From: Amoebophrya sp. AT5.2
Lineage: Eukaryota > Sar > Dinophyceae > Syndiniales > Amoebophryaceae
Direction: 5' to 3'
Length of the DNA stretch: 11,926 bases
Assembly (NCBI GenBank): GCA_005223375.1
Contig: RXOD01005931.1
Coordinates: forward strand, 1-11,926
Shown here: positions 6,904-11,926 of the stretch, one piece after another
Position numbering within the stretch: the stretch's first letter is position 1
Layout of the letters: each line of letters begins with the position of its first letter
Notes under the pieces: generated by a model
Database searches by the model: none
What the model was told of the DNA's origin: nothing
Seen by the model: the letters and a program-made list of their open reading frames with translations, nothing else
Program-made: the position numbers and the translations under genes

Positions 6904-9900
6904 ACACTGTCGCACCTGCCCAGCGTCACTACTGGAACGTACGCCGTGTACACGATGGAGCTATGGGTGTATTTCTCGTCGTGGAGCAACGGAGTGTCGC
7001 AGGGACTCATCGGATATGGGCCGACCGGGTACGGATTTTACGCCCATCGATGGGCTACCTGCCACGCCATGTCTGAGTCCGGTCCGGGATCGGCCACTCG
7101 AAGTGGAACATACGGCATGCAATTGTACCTGGGGGACTCGGGCGTGTATTCGACGAAGTGCTTGCGGTATAACGAGTGGGTGCACGTGGCGATCTCGTAC
7201 GGAACCACCTCAGCCGGCGGCAGCGGCTACTTGCGGTATTACCAGAACGGAGAACTGGTGCAGAGTTACTACGGAACAAACGGGGCGCAACCCCTGGAAA
7301 CGAACGCGCTATTCGATAACACGTACGGCGAAAGAATTAGCAACGTGCGGATCTGGGACGTGGAGCGGAGTCAAGCGCAAATCCAGAATTATGCACTCGC
7401 GACCAAGGAGAGCGAGATCGACACGGTGGAAGGGCTGGTCGCGTGGTTTCCGCTGCAGAGTCACACGGAGAGCATCGCGTCCGGGGAGGGGAAGAATATT
7501 ACGGTGGGCGGCGCGGGTCGAGCTGCGCTCAGTTTCGTGGAGGTGGACGTGGGTAGCGACCTGCGGCAGATCGAGGAGACGGGAATGAGGCTCAGCCCCG
7601 GCCCGACTTTACCAGAAGCCGAACAATCGCAGTGCGAGACGGACACTCTCAAATCAAAAAAATATAACCATGTTCCCCTGGACGCCGTGAACCTTTTTCC
7701 CTCGGTAGATTCTACCACCGGCGCTGTACTTGGCGAGTCGACGTCGAATACCGAGGGCTTCGTCCCCGATCAGCATTTTCCAGATCCACCTGGTTGCAGG
7801 GATGCGTGCAAGGACACGCCGGGCTGCGTGGGGTACGTGCACCGAAAGCCGGTGACTGGTTATCCTCCTGTCCCCAACTGCGTTTTGAAGAGGACCTGGA
7901 CCACAAATTTTCAATCCGACAGCTGTTGCAATTCCGTGCGGGTCCTCCGCCACTGCCCCTTTCCGGTGGAGGTCGCCACCCACTACTCCTGTCCGCCCAT
8001 CGAGCGCAACTACGAGCACCGGGGCGGGTTTTTGGACGGCGGCGGCCCGTTCGGGCGGTTCGAAGGCTTCCTCAGCTTCGACGAGTGTGTGGACCGCTGC
8101 AGTCGCTGGGACGCGTGCGCGGGCGTCAGCTACGACAAGTCGACGAAACCTACCGACGACCTGAACGCGAACTGCGTCCCGAAGGGCGCGTGGACGCAGG
8201 GCGTTTCCTCGCTGCTCTTCGACAGCCGCCGCAAGGTGGCGCTAGGCGACTGCGTCGTGAAAATCGAATTCGATAGCCCGGAGTTTTTGAATAGTCTGGG
8301 CATCAGTGGGGTGGATCCCTTCCAGGCCCCGCCGCTGGCGCCGGACTACAACTACTACAGCCGACCACCCGCTTTCGACGACACGAACCCCGAGCACACC
8401 GCCTTCAACGCGTTCCTCGCCGGGAACCCACTGTACTACAACCCGCCCTCGGAGGACTCGAACTCCTCGTCGGTCATCTCGGAAGATGTCATCGGAAATA
8501 ACGGCACGACGACGAGCACCATGAATCCCCAGCAGAGTCTACTCACCTTCAACGAGGTCGACCTCACCAGCCACCGGTGTTCGATGACGGCCCACTTCAA
8601 CGCGGGGGGGGGTGAAAAGGCCTGGTGGGGGGTCACTTTCTCGGGCAAGCCGCAGTTCGTGCGCTATCTGGCGATCTGGGGGGAGCGGAAGGAGGTAGAG
8701 GTGGAGGTGGAAGGGAGTGGCGGAACGATTTCCACTCAACTGGAACTGGAGCCGAGCAACCTGAACGGCGCCGAGGTTTGGTTCGATGCCGTCACCTCCC
8801 ACGGTTCTGGTAGTGTTGGTTTCCTCGGCAACCTCCCCACCACCGAGCAGGGCGGCGTGTCCAGCGACGAATTGAGTCCGACGTTCTTCTCGGTGGGGAA
8901 ATTGGTCCAATTCGAGCTGAAGCTGGGCAGCACGCACAGCTCCGGCTTTCTGACGCTGTGCGGCCTACACATCTACGTGGAGCGGGAGCCGTTCCTGGAG
9001 CTGCCGAGGGTTACGTGGGCGGCGGAGAAACGGGAGGAAACGACCACGACGACGACCACCACGCTCATCGAGTACGTGTACGAGCCCTACCTCGCCGGCA
9101 CGAAGCGCTGCCACCCGACAAGGATCCTCCGCTCGCGGGAGGCCTTCCAGGCGCCGCCCGGGAGCGTGCTCACGTCGCGCCGGGCGTGCCAGCTGTGGTG
9201 CGACGCCAATGCGGACTGCAAGTACTATCAGTACCGGCACGACGGGGACGCGGAGAAGCGGCACCGGTTCCGCTACATGTGCCGCCAGTACGGGAGTTGC
9301 GAACGCCCGGAGGCGGCGCAACCGGTGCACGCGACCTTCGGCGACGGCGGGTGGACGTGGGAGAAGGGGCGCGCGCGCTTCTGGAGTATGCGATACACTG
9401 GTGACAACCACTGCTCGCGCATCGTGGACCACACGCAGCGCCTCATCACCACTCCGCTTTATATCGTGGACAGAAGTAGAACTAGTACGACTACGACCAG
9501 CACAATTTTTACGCCGGGGTCGGCGACGGTGGAGACGAAGAAGTTCTTCGGAATGCAATTCAACGGCGCGACGCTGACGCTGTCGCACGTGCCCTCGTCC
9601 ACGTCGATTTACACAATGGAGCTCTGGGTGTATTTAACCACTGCCACGCCGTCGCAGCGCGCGATTATCGGCCATCATACGTCGCACGGGTTCTGCACGA
9701 TCAAGTACTCCTGCACGCCAATGTCCTCGTCCGGGCCGGGGTCGCATGCGGAAGAACGGAATTTGCACCTGGGGTGGTCGGGCGATCACTCGTCGAAGTG
9801 CATTCGGATAAACGAGTGGATGCACGTGGCGATCTCGTACGCATCGCCCTCTGCGGGAAGCGGGTACTTGCGGATCTACCAGAATGGAGAATTGACTACG

Positions 9901-11926
9901 AATACTAATACTAACAACGTGGGGGCGGTCCCGCTGGGGTCGAAGGCGCTAGCCGGTGGACTTGACGCCAGCGGCGAGTCCATTAGCAACGTGCGCATCT
10001 GGGACGTGGAACGGAGTCAGGAGCAAATCCAGAAATATGCACTCGCGACGGAGGCGAGCGAGATGGACACGGTGGAGGGTTTGGTCGCGTGGTTCCCGCT
10101 GCAGAGTGACACGCAGAGCATCGCTTCCGGGGACGGCAAAACGCTCACGGTGGGCGGCGCGGGTAGCGCTGCGCTCAGTTTCGTGGAGGTGGACGTGGAC
10201 CGGGACCTGCAGCATGTCCAGGAGACGGGGATCGAGATCTTGCAGGTCACCAGCGTCACCTCGTCCCCTCCTCCCAGCACGAACAGCTCCCGACACCTGA
10301 ACAGCTCGAACGCCACTACTACAGAACAACAGGATGGGGATGGCGATGCATTGGACTTGCTGCGGTACTCTTTGAATCGGCAGTACGAGCACCAGGGCGA
10401 AGTGGTTAGCCTTCACGTGTGCAGCGCGGCGTGCTTTCACCACGCGGACTGCGTGGCGATCGAATACGTCCCCGAACTCTACCACGAAAGGCAGATGAAC
10501 GAGTCCGATCATGTAATGCGTCACCTGACGACATCTGAGTCTTCTTCGTCCTCCACGACCTACGACTACGTTCGCGAGCACCCCGATTCGGGGGACTTGA
10601 TGTGCAATGCCGACTTTAGGCTGTCCTGGAACGGAGCAGGCTCTACGGACTTGGAAGCCTGCAAGGCCAAGTGCAGTGAGAACCCGGAGTGCACCCACAT
10701 TACGTTCTTCAAGAACAACGGCTGCGACACGTTCAGGCAGTGCGAAAGTACCTTGACGCCAGGCTGGATCCCGGCAGGCTCTACTGACATGGCATCCATC
10801 TACCGACGGCTCGAATCTTCGTCCACCTACGCCGGCTCCTACGTTCGCGAGCACCCCGATTTGGGGGACTTGGTGTGCAATGACGACTTTTTGCTGTTCT
10901 GGGGCGAAGGGGACTGGGGGGACCTGGAAGCCTGCAAGGCCAAGTGCAGTGAGAACGCGGAGTGCACCCACATCACGTACTTCGAGACCGGCGGCTGCAA
11001 CACGTACAGCCAGTGCGAAAGCACCTGGACGCCCGACGCCGACTGGATCAAAGGCTCTACGGACATGGCATCCATCTACCGACGGACTTTCTCGGCGTCC
11101 ACCTACGTTCGCGAACACCCGACGGAATTGAAACTGACGTGCAAAGAGGGTTCGAACCTCCTCTTCTCCGCGTACGCGGGTACGGGTTTCGACTTGGCTA
11201 AGTGTGAGGCTAAGTGTGACGAGGACGCGGAATGCACGCACATCGTGTTTGGCGCTGTCCCGGGAGAGCTGGAGAACGGCGGGTGCTACACGCTCCGGAA
11301 GTGCGACAGCACCTACACGGAAGACTGGCAGCAGGACACCTTCAACTCGTACATCTACCGGCGGTACATTTACTGGCGGGACGACACGACGTCCACCCAC
11401 GTTCGCGACGAGAGGTACAGTGATAAGGAGAACGTGCGGTGCAATGACGATTTTCTACTCTATCCCACGTTCTGGGGCGCGACAGCAGTTGGCCACCCGG
11501 ATGGCTGCAAGGCCAAGTGCAACGAGGAGACGGCGTGCACCCACTTTACGTTCTTTGCGAACGCCGACGGCGGCTGCAACCTGTACACGCAGTGCGACAG
11601 TACCTTAACTTCAGACGGCACTGCCACGCCAAAAAAGTACATCTACCGACGGGAGCCCGCGGTCTACAAATACGTCCGCGAGGGGGCTGACGCGGACAAC
11701 TTGGTTTGCGGCGGTGACTGGGGGGACACCCTACTCTTTGAGACCCCTGGGGGCAGCTGGGGCGACCTGGCCGCGTGCAAGGCCAAGTGCGCCGACGAAA
11801 CGGCCTGTACCCACATCGCTGTTTTTTCGGACAACGGGTGCATGCTCTACAGCAAGTGCGCCAGCTACAGCACGCAAGATTTCGGCGAGCCTTCCGGGAG
11901 CATGAAGTCGTACATCTACCGGCGGG
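6904..11926 (+). CDS. Same giant modular protein, exon 2 (3' partial)
   Basis: The frame is open from 6832, just after TAA at 6829-6831, to the last base, with no stop in about 1,690 codons. ATG codons at 6874 and 6901 could be mistaken for a separate gene start. I read this instead as the next exon, because the codons from about 6904 (T-L-S-H-L, then M-E-L-W-V-Y) are the direct continuation of the LamG strand that ends exon 1. The intact second copy at 9538 shows the same order without interruption. Domains in order: LamG-like 1 (to 7560), PAN-like (7633-7956), PAN-like (7990-8253), Pro/Ser linker, discoidin-like beta region (8539-8991), Thr linker (9040-9063), PAN-like (9109-9300), LamG-like 2 (9538-10200), degenerate PAN-like, then five tandem PAN-like repeats (10567-11925). 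Codon third positions are GC-rich, like most of exon 1. The protein is probably secreted or on the cell surface. The C-terminus lies outside the window. Confidence 0.85.
7633..7956 (+). other. PAN-like module in exon 2, first
   Basis: C-R-D-A-C-K-D-x-P-G-C-V-G-Y is a typical PAN helix with flanking cysteines, followed by N-C-V-L-K and a vicinal C-C. The N-terminal part (7636-7780) has few cysteines and a lower GC content. Confidence 0.55.
7990..8253 (+). other. PAN-like module in exon 2, second
   Basis: Y-S-C, then S-F-D-E-C-V-D-R-C, D-A-C-A-G-V-S-Y, N-C-V-P-K-G and G-D-C: six cysteines in PAN order. It is followed by a Pro/Ser/Asn-rich spacer at 8254-8538. Confidence 0.6.
8539..8991 (+). 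other. Beta-rich discoidin-like segment
   Basis: About 150 residues of alternating beta-type sequence: S-H-R-C-S-M-T-A-H-F-N, then A-W-W-G-V-T-F, V-R-Y-L-A-I-W-G, V-E-V-E-V-E-G, and a C-terminal L-C-G-L-H-I-Y-V. The W-W-x-V-x-F plus V-x-x-L-x-I-x-G layout resembles F5/8-type C (galactose-binding-like) domains. This is a similarity of pattern only. Confidence 0.4.
9040..9063 (+). repeat. Thr linker 4
   Basis: Eight consecutive Thr codons (ACG/ACC) between the discoidin-like segment and the next PAN-like module. Confidence 0.75.
9109..9300 (+). other. PAN-like module in exon 2, third
   Basis: R-C-H, then R-R-A-C-Q-L-W-C-D-A-N-A-D-C-K-Y-Y-Q-Y and M-C-R-Q-Y-G-S-C: PAN-type cysteine order. A Trp/Gly-rich tail with a further Cys follows, up to a Ser/Thr linker at 9481-9513. 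Confidence 0.6.
9538..10200 (+). other. LamG-like domain 2 (uninterrupted)
   Basis: K-F-F-G-M-Q-F-N-G-A-T-L-T-L-S-H-V, M-E-L-W-V-Y, N-E-W-M-H-V-A-I-S-Y, Y-Q-N-G-E-L, S-N-V-R-I-W-D-V-E-R, G-L-V-A-W-F-P-L. It is a close paralogue of LamG-like domain 1: by my count 63 of 69 bases match between 7336-7404 and 9982-10050. It has no intron at the position where copy 1 is split. Confidence 0.8.
10231..10557 (+). other. Ser/Thr/Asn linker and degenerate PAN-like piece
   Basis: A Ser/Pro/Asn/Thr spacer with several N-x-S/T sequons is followed at about 10369-10500 by Y-E-H-Q-G, H-V-C-S-A-A-C, A-D-C-V-A-I-E-Y: the central helix of a PAN module without its closing cysteines. A second Ser-rich spacer (10503-10557) leads into the tandem array. 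Confidence 0.45.
10567..11925 (+). repeat. Tandem array of five PAN-like repeats (continues off the edge)
   Basis: Units at 10567-10809, 10840-11085, 11104-11364, 11398-11652 and 11671-11925. Each has a start like Y-V-R-E-H-P, then a first Cys, C-K-A-K-C (C-E-A-K-C in unit 3), C-T-H-I/F, a Gly-Cys or equivalent, a Q/K-C and a closing I-Y-R-R. Six cysteines per unit. Unit starts lie 264 to 294 bases apart. Units 1 and 2 are nearly identical in places: 59 of 63 bases between 10648-10710 and 10921-10983. The last unit ends one base before the window does, so more units may follow. Confidence 0.8.

Larger units (their letters stand above)
6427..7560 (+). other. LamG-like domain 1 (split by the intron)
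   Basis: Concanavalin-A/laminin-G-like fold (Laminin_G_3 type by motif). The first strand F-F-G-M-K-L-N-G-A (6433-6459) is in exon 1; the rest follows the intron: M-E-L-W-V-Y, N-E-W-V-H-V-A-I-S-Y, Y-Q-N-G-E-L, S-N-V-R-I-W-D-V-E-R, G-L-V-A-W-F-P-L. Such domains bind carbohydrates or matrix proteins. Confidence 0.75.

Noticed and set aside
8604..8612. G9 run, with a similar C9 run near 5151-5159, as possible frameshift errors
   Set aside because: The same frame continues with sensible domain sequence on both sides, so no frameshift is needed.
9949..11400. Long minus-strand open frame (483 codons) opposite LamG-like domain 2 and the PAN array
   Set aside because: It mirrors a GC-rich repetitive coding strand; its apparent repeats are just the antisense of the PAN units and the product has no recognisable domain.
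10567..11925. CRISPR-like array
   Set aside because: The periodicity is 264-294 bases, coding and in frame; these are protein repeats.

Overview
The window looks like a piece of a GC-rich protist nuclear genome, most likely an alveolate of the dinoflagellate lineage; a syndinean parasite such as Amoebophrya is one plausible source. The reasons are a very long, almost intronless frame using the standard code, secreted mosaic architecture with threonine-rich linkers between cysteine-rich modules, PAN/apple-like and laminin-G-like domains, and one intron that looks like an introner (terminal inverted repeats, flanking direct repeat, no GT-AG pair that fits the protein). There are no bacterial-type operons, RNA genes, CRISPR arrays or insertion sequences. 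The taxonomic placement is an inference from style, not from a marker gene.

One plus-strand gene appears to fill the whole window and is open at both ends. Exon 1 runs from the left edge to about 6474. It encodes a hydrophobic/charged N-terminal part, an Ala/Val/Thr-rich segment, a Thr linker, two six-Cys 'ECC' modules, two GC/W-type Cys modules, a lectin-like segment with a Cys-flanked Arg-Leu-Pro motif, a Ser/Thr/Pro linker, a PAN-like module, another Thr linker, seven more ECC modules, a degenerate PAN-like stretch and the first strand of a laminin-G-like domain. The TAG at 6478-6480 lies just inside an intron of about 429 bases (roughly 6475-6903). The same reading frame resumes, completes the laminin-G-like domain and stays open to the right edge.

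Exon 2 holds the rest of LamG-like domain 1, two PAN-like modules, a discoidin-like beta-rich segment, a Thr linker, another PAN-like module, LamG-like domain 2 (a close paralogue of domain 1), a degenerate PAN-like piece and a tandem array of five PAN-like repeats that probably continues past the window. About 3,830 residues are encoded here. The module set suggests a giant secreted or surface adhesion/recognition protein that binds carbohydrate or protein ligands; this is inferred from fold-like signatures only.

The most interesting points are the introner-like intron present in one LamG copy and absent from the other, the nine-copy six-Cys ECC module, and the recently duplicated PAN array.
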